Source: Chloroflexota bacterium (GTDB lineage: Bacteria; Chloroflexota; Dehalococcoidia; UBA2247; RBG-13-53-26). Taken from it: 48,695 bases of DNA. Position numbers and translations under genes: made by a program. The notes below the pieces were generated by a model. That model was not told the origin of the DNA. It did not search any database and worked only from the letters and a program-made list of their open reading frames with translations. The stretch covers positions 1 through 48,695 of the forward strand of contig VGOM01000015.1 of NCBI GenBank assembly GCA_016875915.1, given 5' to 3'. The number at the start of each line of letters is the position of its first letter. Within the stretch, counting starts at the first letter, position 1. Shown piece by piece: positions 24,480-33,228 of the stretch.

Positions 24480-25202
24480 ATGAAGAAGAGACTGTTAGCA
24501 GTCGCGCTTCTGGCCGCCGTAGCCGCAACGGTGGGGGCCAGTGTCGTCATTGCTGCGCCGAAGGGGGTCGACCTCAATGGCGCTCACTACAACCTCAACC
24601 TGATCGGCAAGAAGGCGGACTGGAACGGTGGAGGCAGCTATGACAATCCAGACAGGCATACCATGTTCGTGCCTGCGGACACGACCGGTTGGGAGATCCT
24701 TCTCAATCAGCCGAACAAGGTCCTGAACCACGGCTCTACTGTGGGTGACAACGTCACGTCACTTCCAGGGCTGGCGATCTGGATGACCCAAGGGAGCGAA
24801 TTCGCCGTTCTAGATGGCACAGCGTTCGACGAGGATGCAGACTGCAACTTCCAGCTCGGCCCCGGCAAGTACGCGGTGTACGTCGCTGCCAAGGCAAAGC
24901 CAGTCGCGAACCCCGCACAGATTGATGGCTGGGTGCAAGCCAAGGATCTGGAGGGAAACCTCTACTACTACCTGAATCTTGGCACGATCAGCGTCACCAG
25001 GAAGTGGCAGAACGCTACTGATCTGTTCATGATCGACGATCAGGAAGTCGCCGGCTCAACTCTGCCGGTACCGGGAGAAGACACCTGGATATTCGACTAC
25101 CTGAGCGGTCTGGACGGGTCAGCCTACGGGGACCTGGCCTACTTCTGGCAGCTTCAGAACAACGGCTGCAAGCTGATCCAGGTTCGCTTCTACCCCGTCT
25201 AG
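24480..25202 (+). CDS. Secreted protein of unknown function, probably highly translated
   Basis: 240 aa. The N-terminus MKKRLLAVALLAAVAATVGA has a Lys/Arg start and a long hydrophobic stretch, with likely signal peptidase cleavage after ASVVIAA. The mature part is about 215 residues, acidic, rich in Gly, Asn, Asp, Tyr and Trp, with only two cysteines, consistent with an all-beta extracellular domain. There is no sorting motif or C-terminal membrane helix. The perfect Shine-Dalgarno and downstream hairpins mark it as a single-gene unit that could be abundant on the surface. No family is recognised. Confidence 0.8.
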   Translation: MKKRLLAVALLAAVAATVGASVVIAAPKGVDLNGAHYNLNLIGKKADWNGGGSYDNPDRHTMFVPADTTGWEILLNQPNKVLNHGSTVGDNVTSLPGLAIWMTQGSEFAVLDGTAFDEDADCNFQLGPGKYAVYVAAKAKPVANPAQIDGWVQAKDLEGNLYYYLNLGTISVTRKWQNATDLFMIDDQEVAGSTLPVPGEDTWIFDYLSGLDGSAYGDLAYFWQLQNNGCKLIQVRFYPV

Positions 25203-25214
25203 CCAGCCCCGCAT

Positions 25215-25249
25215 ACGGGAGGGATCCCCTGAACAGCGATCCCTCCCGT
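25215..25249 (+). terminator. Strong 12-bp hairpin after the secreted protein gene
   Basis: ACGGGAGGGATC (25215-25226) pairs perfectly with GATCCCTCCCGT (25238-25249) across an 11-nt loop, 13 nt after the stop. It is not followed by a U-tract, so it may act with the next hairpin. Confidence 0.55.
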
Positions 25250-25270
25250 CCTCTACACAACAAACAAAAG

Positions 25271-25293
25271 AACCGACCCTTCCAGGTCGGTTT
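25271..25293 (+). terminator. Rho-independent-type terminator
   Basis: AACCGACC (25271-25278) pairs with GGTCGGTT (25285-25292) around a 6-nt loop, preceded by AAAAG and followed by TTTC. It is about 70 nt after the secreted gene stop. Confidence 0.55.
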
Positions 25294-25499
25294 CACTATT
25301 GACTCCCCGCTGTCCAAGTGACCACATACGGACGGCGGTTCAGCGTCCCCTGCAATAGATTAGTCGCTGGCCGGCCATAGTTGCCTCCGCGGAGTCCCGG
25401 CAATCCTCAAACAGCGCCAGATTCCTCATGCGGAGGTTGTCCTTTGGGCTGTTGGCGTCGACACCGATGACGTCGCCTCAAGTCAGGTTGGGGGCGGTT

Positions 25500-25529
25500 T
25501 TGACAGTTCCCGGGGATAGGCAATATGAT
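25500..25529 (+). promoter_or_regulatory. Promoter of the propeller protein gene
   Basis: Perfect TTGACA (25500-25505), an 18-bp spacer and TATGAT (25524-25529). The same 18-bp spacing occurs in the promoter at 1942-1971. Confidence 0.6.
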
Positions 25530-25588
25530 GTTGAGCCTGGTAGCCCGCAGATAGGGGCAAGGCTATTCACAGAAGGGGGAGTTCTGAT

Positions 25589-27130
25589 ATGGACAGTAGG
25601 AAGCTGCTGCGCTCGCTCGCCGGTTCACTTGGTGTTGCCGCCATTCTTGTTGCCACCCTGGTTCTGCCGCTGGCAGGTCCGGGAGCTGTCCAGGCGGACC
25701 TGGCCAGCACGGCATGGCCGATGTTCCACCATGACCTGCAGCATACCGGCAGAAGCCCATATCTGGGGCCACAGACAAGCACTGTCAGGTGGTCGTATAC
25801 CGCGGGTGACGCCATCATGTCTTCCCCGGCAATAGGCAGCGATGGCACAGTGTATGTCGGCTCACAGGACAGCAACCTCCATGCCGTCAACCCCGATGGC
25901 ACATTGAAATGGACCTTTGCCATGGGCGGCCCCGTCCGCTGTTCTCCGGCGATAGGGAGCGACGGCACGATCTATGCCGGCATCGCCGCACTGCCGTATG
26001 ACTTCTATGCCATTAATCCCAATGGCACGGTGAAATGGTCCTACAACGTAGATCACACCTTCTACTCCTCCCCCGCGATAGCCACCGACGGCACAATCTA
26101 CGTCGGCATACGGGGAGGCGGAATGTGCGCCATCAACCCCGGCGGCACAGAGAAGTGGTCCTATTCAACCTCACACGTCCTCTCTTCCCCGGCGATTGGC
26201 AGCGACGGGACCGTCTACTTCGGCTCAGATGACAGCAAGCTCTATGCCATCAACCCCAACGGCACGTTGAAGTGGTCCTATGCCACGGGCGGCGCTGTCT
26301 CTGCTTCCCCGGCGATAGCCAGCGATGGTACGGTCTATGTCGGCTCGACGGACAGCAAGCTCTATGCCATGAACCCCGATGGTTCGCTCAAATGGTCCTA
26401 TACCGCACCCGGCGCAGTCGGCGACGCGGCCATAGGCAGCGACGGCACGATCTATGTCGGCTCAACGGGCGGCCTCTATGCCATCAACGCCGATGGCTCA
26501 CTGAAATGGTCCTACGCCTCACCCGGCGGAGCCGCAATCGCGGCTTCGGCCATAGGCAGCGACGGCACGATCTACGGGGGCTCGCCGGACAACAGTTGCT
26601 ATGCCATCAGCGCCAACGGCTCACTGAAATGGTCTCTCGCCACAGGTGGCCAGGTGTACTCTTCCCCGGCGATAGGCAGCGACGGCACGCTCTATGTCGG
26701 CTCGAATGACAAGAAGCTCTATGCCATCACGGCGCACGAGCCGCCCTCCATAGCCTCCCTGGACAAACTGAAGGGGCGGCCCGGGAAGACCCTCAAGGTG
26801 GTGATCAGCGGGACGAGACTCAGCGGGGCGACCGCTGTAGGTTTCGGCCCGGGCGTGACCGTCCAGGCATTCACGGTCGACGATTCGAGTCAGATCACAA
26901 CCGACATCAAGATAGCTTCCGACGCCGAGGCGGGTCTGAGGGACATATCTGTCACCACGCCGGGAGGCGTGGCCACCCTGGCGAACGCCTTCACCGTAGA
27001 GGAAGCACCATCAGGAACGCCGGCCTGGCTCTGGGCGGTGATAGCAGTGGCAGCGCTTGCTGCCGTGGCAGGAGGCTTCTTCCTCTTCTTCTTCCTGCCG
27101 CGAAGGAAACGGAAGACCGAAGCCAGCTAG
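25589..27130 (+). CDS. Surface PQQ-like eight-blade beta-propeller with IPT/TIG domain and C-terminal anchor
   Basis: 513 aa, ATG with GGGGGAG 7 nt upstream. It has a signal peptide (MDSRKLLRSL then hydrophobic to ~PGAVQA). Eight ~38-residue units follow, each with the PQQ-repeat pattern AIGSDGTxYVGS...NPDGTLKWSY (about residues 70-385). Next comes an IPT/TIG-like immunoglobulin domain (PPSIASLDKLKGRPGKTLKVVISG to ~475). The C-terminal membrane helix is AWLWAVIAVAALAAVAGG, followed by the basic tail PRRKRKTEAS. The topology is extracellular with the tail inside. Such proteins usually bind other proteins or polysaccharide. There are no PQQ-enzyme catalytic residues. The repeats are also very alike at DNA level, suggesting recent expansion. 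Confidence 0.88.
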   Translation: MDSRKLLRSLAGSLGVAAILVATLVLPLAGPGAVQADLASTAWPMFHHDLQHTGRSPYLGPQTSTVRWSYTAGDAIMSSPAIGSDGTVYVGSQDSNLHAVNPDGTLKWTFAMGGPVRCSPAIGSDGTIYAGIAALPYDFYAINPNGTVKWSYNVDHTFYSSPAIATDGTIYVGIRGGGMCAINPGGTEKWSYSTSHVLSSPAIGSDGTVYFGSDDSKLYAINPNGTLKWSYATGGAVSASPAIASDGTVYVGSTDSKLYAMNPDGSLKWSYTAPGAVGDAAIGSDGTIYVGSTGGLYAINADGSLKWSYASPGGAAIAASAIGSDGTIYGGSPDNSCYAISANGSLKWSLATGGQVYSSPAIGSDGTLYVGSNDKKLYAITAHEPPSIASLDKLKGRPGKTLKVVISGTRLSGATAVGFGPGVTVQAFTVDDSSQITTDIKIASDAEAGLRDISVTTPGGVATLANAFTVEEAPSGTPAWLWAVIAVAALAAVAGGFFLFFFLPRRKRKTEAS

Positions 27131-27223
27131 CGTCTGGCTGACTACGGCCAGAGCCGAAGTCACGTCACAGGAGCCAGTGCGCAACGATGGCCGTGTCGGG
27201 GCGGCTGACCATGGCTGAACGCC

Positions 27224-27454
27224 TCAATGCCCGGGACGTGCTTGGCGGGCTGGGGCCTCGACCCCCTTCTGGACCTTGCGCAACTGATCCACCAGTGAAT
27301 CCGGCTCCTTCTTGTCCGGTTCCTCCCACGGCTTGCCCAGACCGAGGTCCCTGGCGATGATCTTGTAGCAGTTGTAAGACTCGCTGGCCCCGGCGTTGCC
27401 GCCAAGGTGCCAGCAGGCTCCCGTGGCGTAGGCAGGCAAGGGGCGGTGGGGCAC
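27224..27454 (-). pseudogene. Coding-like fragment, possibly the 3' end of a lost gene
   Basis: About 76 codons with strong G/C at third positions and natural composition (GACWHLGGNAGASESYN, RDLGLGKPWEEPDKKEP). It starts abruptly with no ribosome site and no recognisable N-terminal domain. The frame stays open upstream to about 27536 but loses coding character. I cannot name the family. A short real gene is the alternative. Confidence 0.35.
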
Positions 27455-27559
27455 GCGACACGCCCCAGACTTCGGACTCCTGTTGGGTCTGGCGGCGGCA
27501 GCCCGGGAGGTGGTAAAACTACTAGAGACGGGTCACGGTCAAACAGAGAGGAGGAAGCC

Positions 27560-29278
27560 ATGAGCAAGGATGAACGGTACGACGTGGTTATCGTAGGCGG
27601 GGGGCACAACGGGATGACAACAGCGGCCTATCTCTCCAAGTGCGGGCTGAGAGTCTGCGTGCTGGAGGAGAGGACGGAGTCGGGCGGACCGTGTGAGACG
27701 GTGGAGCCCCTGGCTGGGGTGCGCATCTATCCCCACGCCATGCTGATGTACGGAGCGCCGGCCCCGGGCTTCGAGCAACTGGAGCTGTGGAAGTACGGCT
27801 TCCGGATGTCCTGGACCCCATTTGACCTGATCAAGTCCATGGGCGGAGTGGGGCAGCCAACCTCCGCCGGGATCGAGGCGCCCCATCCCAAGGACATGGA
27901 GGGCTTCGCCAAGCTGAGCGGCCTGGCCAGCGCGACGCCTTTCCTGCAGGAGCTGCTCCGGGCGACCTTCTGGTGCCCGCCGCATCCTCCTGAGGTGGAG
28001 GTGACGGACGACAACGTTCCTTACATGCAGGTGTACAAGGAACGGCAGCCCGACGTGTGGACCCCGGAGCTGCGCGAGTGGACCATGTTTGACCTGGTGG
28101 ATGAGCACCTGCACAGCGAGTCGGTCAAGACCATGCTGGCCTTCGCCGCCTGGGCCTCAGGGGCGGCCGGCCACTGGGAGGGGGTGGCCGTTCCTTCCTA
28201 TCTCTCCGTGGTGCTCCTGCTGTTGCCGGGGAAGATGAGCATCCCCCGGGGCGGCCTTCATGGCTACTTCCATGCCATCCACCGGGCCGCCGTGGCCCAC
28301 GGGACGGTGGTGCGCACCTGCTGCCCCGTGGACGAGATCCTCATCCAGGATGGCCGGGCGGTCGGCGTGCGGCTGCGGGAGACGGCCGCGTCCGGCGCCA
28401 AGAAGATCTGGGCCAACAAGGCGGTCATCGCCGCCGTGGACTACAAGCAGACCTTCCTCAAGCTGATCAGCAAGGAGCACCTGGACTCCGGCTTCATCCA
28501 GCGCATCAAGGATATCAGCCTCAAGGGGGGCAGCCTCTACGTGTCCACGCTGCATACGCGGAAGCCGCTGCGCTGGCGCGACAAGTTCCGGGCGATGGAT
28601 GAAACGGGCATCGGCCCCAACAAGACCCCCTGCGGCGCGGTGTACCCCTCCGATTCGCGGCAGATCTACTATGAGAATGTGATGGACGTGGACGGCCGCA
28701 AGGGCAACCCGAGCATACCGCCCGAGAGGCTGATGTGGTTCCTCACCCCGTCACAGGCGTTCGACCCCACGGACTGTCAGGGGCATCACCCCAAGGGATA
28801 CATATCGGCCGCTTTTGAGGTGAATGTGCCTCCGCCGGAGTACCACGTGGACGGGCCGGAGGCCATCGACAAGATCAAGGACAAGCTCAATGCCTACATG
28901 CGTCAGGCCTTCTCCCAGGCCATGGAGGGCATGGAGGACGACAACATCATCCACCACTGGGCGGCCACGCCATATGAGGCCGAGTTCCGCCACAGCGGCC
29001 TGGTGGGCGGCACCTGGTGCGGCACCCGGCACTGCCGCGACCAGCTATGGACGCAGCGCCCGCTGCCGGAGCTGGCCCGGTACCGCACGCCCATCGACGG
29101 GCTGTATCACTGCCATCAGACCTCGGGGCACCCCGGCGCGCTGTGCCTGATGGCCATCCCCTACAACCTGATGCACATCCTGATCGAGGACGGGGTGGCC
29201 CAGCCGGGCAAGTGGTGGTACCCATCGCCGTGGTACATACCGCAGCAGGGCAAGATCTCGGCCATACCGCCGAAGTAG
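27560..29278 (+). CDS. Phytoene-desaturase-type FAD-dependent oxidoreductase (1 of 4)
   Basis: 572 aa from the ATG at 27560 (GAGAGGAGGAAGCC). The N-terminal FAD dinucleotide fold is [18 protein letters not shown] with the acidic [12 protein letters not shown]. The C-terminal FAD-binding segment is around [19 protein letters not shown]. The size and pattern fit the CrtI/NAD(P)-FAD oxidoreductase family (flavin amine oxidase superfamily). No carotenoid synthesis genes (crtB, crtE) are nearby, so carotenoid desaturation is not supported by context. It is followed 16 nt later by a second family member, so the two are probably co-transcribed. Confidence 0.85.
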   Translation: MSKDERYDVVIVGGGHNGMTTAAYLSKCGLRVCVLEERTESGGPCETVEPLAGVRIYPHAMLMYGAPAPGFEQLELWKYGFRMSWTPFDLIKSMGGVGQPTSAGIEAPHPKDMEGFAKLSGLASATPFLQELLRATFWCPPHPPEVEVTDDNVPYMQVYKERQPDVWTPELREWTMFDLVDEHLHSESVKTMLAFAAWASGAAGHWEGVAVPSYLSVVLLLLPGKMSIPRGGLHGYFHAIHRAAVAHGTVVRTCCPVDEILIQDGRAVGVRLRETAASGAKKIWANKAVIAAVDYKQTFLKLISKEHLDSGFIQRIKDISLKGGSLYVSTLHTRKPLRWRDKFRAMDETGIGPNKTPCGAVYPSDSRQIYYENVMDVDGRKGNPSIPPERLMWFLTPSQAFDPTDCQGHHPKGYISAAFEVNVPPPEYHVDGPEAIDKIKDKLNAYMRQAFSQAMEGMEDDNIIHHWAATPYEAEFRHSGLVGGTWCGTRHCRDQLWTQRPLPELARYRTPIDGLYHCHQTSGHPGALCLMAIPYNLMHILIEDGVAQPGKWWYPSPWYIPQQGKISAIPPK

Positions 29279-29294
29279 GGGAAAGGAGGACGTC

Positions 29295-30941
29295 ATGAGA
29301 GAACAGCCTATGTTCAAGATGTTCGAGGAGTTCCCCGACGAGACCACCTGGGACGTGGTCATCATCGGCGGCGGCCCCAACGGGCTGATGGCCGGGGCCT
29401 ATCTGGCCAAGGCCGGACTGAAGGTGGCCCTGGTCGAGCGGCGCTTCGAGGTGGGAGGCGGACTGGCCACGGAGGAGATCATCTATCCGCTGTATTCCTC
29501 CAACCCCCATGTTATCTATCACATGATGGTGGACTACATGCCGGTGATCAAGGACTTCAATCTGGATGACCACGCCCTGGTCTGGGTCAAGCCCAACTCC
29601 CAGACGGCCATGGTCTTCGAGGACGGGAAGTCGCTGGTGCTCACCAGGATGATCGAGGACACCAAGGACTCGATCAGCAAGTTCTCCTTCAAGGACGCCA
29701 TCGCCTTCGGCAAGGTGATGCGGAGCTGGCGGCGCATCGTCAGCGAGATAGTGGCCCCGGCGACCTACATCCCGCCCATGTCGCCCATCGATCTGTCAGT
29801 GGCCATGCAGCGCACGGCCATCGGCAGGGAGATGCTGGAGATGGTGGAGCGCAGTCCGCTGGAGATCATCAACGACGTCTTCGAGAACGACCGGGTACGG
29901 ACCCTGATGCTCTACTCCAGCTGCATGTGGGGGCTGGACCCCAGGGAGACCGGCATCGGCTTCTTCGTGCCCCTGCTCCTGGACCGGGGGATGAACAAGT
30001 GCCTCTGCTACGGCGGATCGCACAAGTTCGCCGCCGCCATGGCCAGGGAGATCGTCCGCAACGGCGGCCTGATCCTGGAGGCGGCCGAAGCCACCAGGAT
30101 ACTGATGAGCAACGGGCATGTCGAGGGGGTCCTCATCGGGCATGAAGAGAGGACCCTGAAGGCCAAGGTGGTCATGTCCACCCTGGACCCCCAGACCACC
30201 TTCTTTGACCTGCTGGGCAGGGACAAGCTGCCTGCCTCGCTGAAGGAGGCCGTCGAAGGCTGGCAGTATGACAAGTGGAGCTTCTACACCCTGCATGTGG
30301 CCTCGGAGGAGGCCCCGCACTACGCCTGTGACGACCCCTGGGTGAACGAGGCCTTCATGACCATCTTCGGCCTGGAGAGCGTCGAGCAGCTGCTCTCGCA
30401 CTGGGACCATGTGGTCAAGGGCAAGATCGAGAAGCACTTCGGCGGTCACGCCACCTGCGAGAGCCTGTTCGATCCGCATCTGAGCCGCAAGCCGGGCAAG
30501 CATGTGTCATTCTTCCAGATGCATGCCCCCTACGAGATCGAAGGCGGCTGGGACAAGAGGGCCAGGGAGCTGGATGAGGCCATCCTGGCCAAGTGGCACA
30601 AGGCCGCTCCCAACATGAAGAAGGCCAACATCATCGCCACCAAGAGTGAGACGCCGGAGGACATCGCCATCCGCTTCCCCAACATGCGCCGTGGGGGCAT
30701 CAAGCACGGCGACTACCGGCCGCTGCAGATGGGCTGCTTCCGCCCCAACCAGGAGTGCTCGTCCACCAGGACGCCCATCGAGGGGCTCTATGTGTGCGGC
30801 GTGTCCACCTATCCCGGGGGGCTGGTTCTCGGGGGACCGGGCTACCTCGGGGCCAACAAGGTGGCCGAGGACCTGGGCGTCAAGAAGTGGTGGCAGCCCA
30901 CGGCGGAGATGGAGAAGTACGTCAAGACGTACTTGACTTGA
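29295..30941 (+). CDS. Phytoene-desaturase-type FAD-dependent oxidoreductase (2 of 4)
   Basis: 548 aa, ATG with AAGGAGG 6 nt upstream. FAD motif [18 protein letters not shown] then [14 protein letters not shown]-terminal FAD segment [20 protein letters not shown]. It is cysteine-bearing ([15 protein letters not shown]) but has no CxxC cluster motif. It forms an operon with 27560-29278, and the two may form a heteromer or act in sequence. The substrate is unknown. After its stop there is a 737-bp gene-free gap. Confidence 0.85.
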   Translation: MREQPMFKMFEEFPDETTWDVVIIGGGPNGLMAGAYLAKAGLKVALVERRFEVGGGLATEEIIYPLYSSNPHVIYHMMVDYMPVIKDFNLDDHALVWVKPNSQTAMVFEDGKSLVLTRMIEDTKDSISKFSFKDAIAFGKVMRSWRRIVSEIVAPATYIPPMSPIDLSVAMQRTAIGREMLEMVERSPLEIINDVFENDRVRTLMLYSSCMWGLDPRETGIGFFVPLLLDRGMNKCLCYGGSHKFAAAMAREIVRNGGLILEAAEATRILMSNGHVEGVLIGHEERTLKAKVVMSTLDPQTTFFDLLGRDKLPASLKEAVEGWQYDKWSFYTLHVASEEAPHYACDDPWVNEAFMTIFGLESVEQLLSHWDHVVKGKIEKHFGGHATCESLFDPHLSRKPGKHVSFFQMHAPYEIEGGWDKRARELDEAILAKWHKAAPNMKKANIIATKSETPEDIAIRFPNMRRGGIKHGDYRPLQMGCFRPNQECSSTRTPIEGLYVCGVSTYPGGLVLGGPGYLGANKVAEDLGVKKWWQPTAEMEKYVKTYLT

Positions 30942-31168
30942 AGTAGTGGTGGGCAATGGTGTACGAAAGACAGAACCAAGAGATTCGAGCTGGTCTTCAG
31001 TCTGGCAACCGTGACCTAGGAACTGCTACAGCTACCGCGGGCAGCTCCAATTCTCGCAACTCTGAGTCTGTGAGTGGTACCATTTCCTGGGGCGGGTCAG
31101 ACTCTCATAGGCTTCTGAGCAGACACAGGTCACCTCCGCAGTGAATGGCAAGCACAACAGCGATTGTA

Positions 31169-31312
31169 TTGATCCGCATAAGCCGCGGAATTCCCGGTCT
31201 CTGTCGGCACAACACGCCTCCCAGTTTCGGCGCAAGGTTGCCACGCAGCCCTTTCGCTCCTATGACTTGCCGCCACGTTCGGCATTATATCCTGGTAAGT
31301 TATGCGGATCAA
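31169..31312. repeat. 144-bp segment bounded by 13-bp inverted repeats
   Basis: TTGATCCGCATAA (31169-31181) and its exact complement TTATGCGGATCAA (31300-31312). The 118 bp between encode nothing visible. It could be a decayed MITE or a pair of binding sites. It is unrelated to the TAGTGTAGTG element. Confidence 0.5.
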
Positions 31313-31383
31313 CATAGGAACCAGCGGCGCGTTCTGAAAGAACCGAGCCGTTTTAACCTCTCCCCATTTTTGTGCTCGAACTC

Positions 31384-31412
31384 TTGACAACATCCCGGTC
31401 ATACCTTCTACT
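31384..31412 (+). promoter_or_regulatory. Promoter-like pair in the gene-free gap
   Basis: Perfect TTGACA (31384-31389), a 17-bp spacer and TCTACT (31407-31412, 4 of 6 matches). The predicted start (~31419) sits exactly at the base of the hairpin that begins at 31420. Confidence 0.35.
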
Positions 31413-31418
31413 GGGTTT

Positions 31419-31633
31419 GAACAGAATAGCGGGGAAGCGCTCCAGAGATGGAGACCAAATCGCTTCCCCGCATTCTGTTTCCTCTCTGGAGCGCAGAACC
31501 CTGCAAGAGATGAAAGGACCCTTAGTCATCTTGAGATGTATTGGCGAGACGACTGTAGCTCGGGATATCAGGCGTTCGCGTTCTGCATCTGTCACCAAAG
31601 AGACAACCCCCAGACCAATGTGGCCTGGGGGTT
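31419..31633 (+). ncRNA. Candidate orphan structured RNA
   Basis: AACAGAAT-A-GCGGGGAAGCG (31420-31439) pairs with CGCTTCCCCGC-ATTCTGTT (31461-31479) to give 19 pairs with a single bulge, with an inner CTCCA/TGGAG hairpin. GCGCTCCAGAG (31437-31447) is also a perfect complement of CTCTGGAGCGC (31484-31494), so two folds exclude each other. A terminator-like stem closes the unit at 31605-31633. No homologue is known to me. It could also be part of a dead mobile element. Confidence 0.3.
31605..31633 (-). terminator. Stem-loop between the convergent units
   Basis: AACCCCCAG (31605-31613) pairs with CTGGGGGTT (31625-31633) around an 11-nt loop. On the minus strand it lies 46 nt after the stop of the 31679 gene and is followed by GTCTCTTT, so it can end that operon. 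It may also end the candidate RNA on the plus strand. Confidence 0.5.
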
Positions 31634-31678
31634 CCGCGATACCAGACTGGCGATCTCTTGCTCGGCAGCCCCAGTCGA

Positions 31679-33157
31679 CTACTTCCCGAACATGGTCCTT
31701 TCCTCATGGAAGAGCCTTATCACTGGCGCTGTCCTGACGCCGGAGCTGACTGCCTGGTGGGTGCCGAGATAGCCGGCACCGCCGGCATCGTGTCCCACGT
31801 AGAACAGGCCGGCGATGGGTCCCTTCACTGAGGGCTTGCTTCTGCCGCAGTAGCCAACGCTCACGGCCAGGCCAACCGCCTCCCCTCCCAGCCCCGGCAG
31901 GACGGAGTCCCGGCTGAGCGCCGATACTTGGGCCGGCCCAACGTAGCCCTCCTTCGCTTCAATGTACTTGGCTTCTCTGGGGAACATCTCCTCGAATTGC
32001 TCGTCGACCGTCTTCTGGAGCGCCTTGATCTCCTTGGCCTTCGGGTCAGGGCGGCACCAGGTACCGATGGCGAGCATCTGTTTGCCCTTAGGCGCCATCT
32101 CCGGGTCGAAGTGCGCCGGGTTCACTGCGTACATTGAGACGACTGGAGGGATTATCCCGGCCCGCATCTCTTCGTGGCGCTTGACATCGATATAGCTGTC
32201 TGCCGATGTCCCAACGTAGACGCCGTGCTCCATGACCGGCTCCCTGAATATGTACCGCTGGCAGCAGAATCCGAGACTGGGGACTATGCCTTTCACGTAG
32301 TTCACGTAGGCCTTGTCGAAATGTTCTTCCCCTACCAACTTGAGCACCGTTGGCTGAATGCCGGCGTTGCTGACCACAATAGGAGCCTTGAAGACCTCTT
32401 CCCTGGTGCCTACTCCAACAACACAGCCATCCTCAACCAGGATCTTCTCCACCCTAGATTTGAGCCGTAACTCGCCGCCGTTGGCCTTCAGGGCGTCCAC
32501 AATATCGTTTACGAGCTTGAAATAGCCACCTCTGGGATAGGCGTTGGTGCTACCGCCGAATATCTGCATGATCTTGGCCAATTCCCAGATGGCAACGAGT
32601 TCATACAATCCGGTGGCCATAAGGTTGGACTGGACGGCGAGAAAACTGAACAGGGGCCGCGGCAGGTCTCCCTGCTGAGCTACCCACTGCCGCACGCTGA
32701 CGTCGTTGAGCGCGTCCAGTTGCTCCGGTGTCATCAGCACCATCTCCGCCAGGACCTTCATGGCTAGCTCGGTTTCTTTCTGACTGAGCTGCCACGCGTT
32801 GAACATGTTGAGTGTGGCATCCATCTCCTGTTTGCCTGCTGGGTTCACAGTGGCGACCCATTTCCCTTTGGGTTGGCGATACATCAGAGTGTTGGAGCCC
32901 GGGATGAGATCGAGCTTGGACTCTATCCCCAACTGCTTGAAAGCATCCCCGAAGGGGCTGGCCTCCTTCGGTATCCCGTAGGTAGGCCACATCTCGCCTT
33001 TGAAGCCACTCACCGAGACACCGATTTGTTTGCCGCCTGGCTGTTTGTTCTTGTCCAGCACGGCCACCTTCAGGCCCCACTTGGCCAGCAGCGCACCGCA
33101 GACTAGGCCTCCTAATCCCGCTCCCACGATGATGACATCGTACTCTCTCTTCGGCAT
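31679..33157 (-). CDS. Phytoene-desaturase-type FAD-dependent oxidoreductase (3 of 4)
   Basis: 492 aa, ATG with GAAGGGAG 8 nt upstream. N-terminal FAD fold YDVIIVGAGLGGLVCGALL with VAVLDKNKQPGGK; C-terminal FAD segment IAGLFYVGHDAGGAGYLGTHQ. It is strongly similar to the gene upstream, for example the shared block APIVVSNAG(I/L)QPTVLKLVGE. It is the second gene of a minus-strand pair, 71 bp after the first. The pair converges on the 27560/29295 pair. The substrate is unknown; carotenoid, ring or fatty-acyl oxidation are all open. Confidence 0.85.
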   Translation of the reverse strand: MPKREYDVIIVGAGLGGLVCGALLAKWGLKVAVLDKNKQPGGKQIGVSVSGFKGEMWPTYGIPKEASPFGDAFKQLGIESKLDLIPGSNTLMYRQPKGKWVATVNPAGKQEMDATLNMFNAWQLSQKETELAMKVLAEMVLMTPEQLDALNDVSVRQWVAQQGDLPRPLFSFLAVQSNLMATGLYELVAIWELAKIMQIFGGSTNAYPRGGYFKLVNDIVDALKANGGELRLKSRVEKILVEDGCVVGVGTREEVFKAPIVVSNAGIQPTVLKLVGEEHFDKAYVNYVKGIVPSLGFCCQRYIFREPVMEHGVYVGTSADSYIDVKRHEEMRAGIIPPVVSMYAVNPAHFDPEMAPKGKQMLAIGTWCRPDPKAKEIKALQKTVDEQFEEMFPREAKYIEAKEGYVGPAQVSALSRDSVLPGLGGEAVGLAVSVGYCGRSKPSVKGPIAGLFYVGHDAGGAGYLGTHQAVSSGVRTAPVIRLFHEERTMFGK

Positions 33158-33228
33158 CGAAAAACTCCCTTCTTGGCTGTCCCCTGGTTATGGTGGACAG
33201 GTTGATGGTGTCAGACTAGAATAGCTGT

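Larger units (their letters stand above)
30942..31678. other. 737-bp gene-free gap between two FAD-oxidoreductase pairs
   Basis: Visibly richer in A/T than its neighbours. It holds a 13-bp inverted repeat pair (31169/31312), a promoter-like pair at 31384, a long hairpin with a competing partner (31420-31494) and a terminator-like stem (31605-31633). No open frame looks coding. Confidence 0.6.

Noticed and set aside
31372-31737. 121-codon frame in the gene-free gap
   Set aside because: It spans the hairpins, has no ribosome site or coding-like composition, and overlaps the end of the convergent gene.
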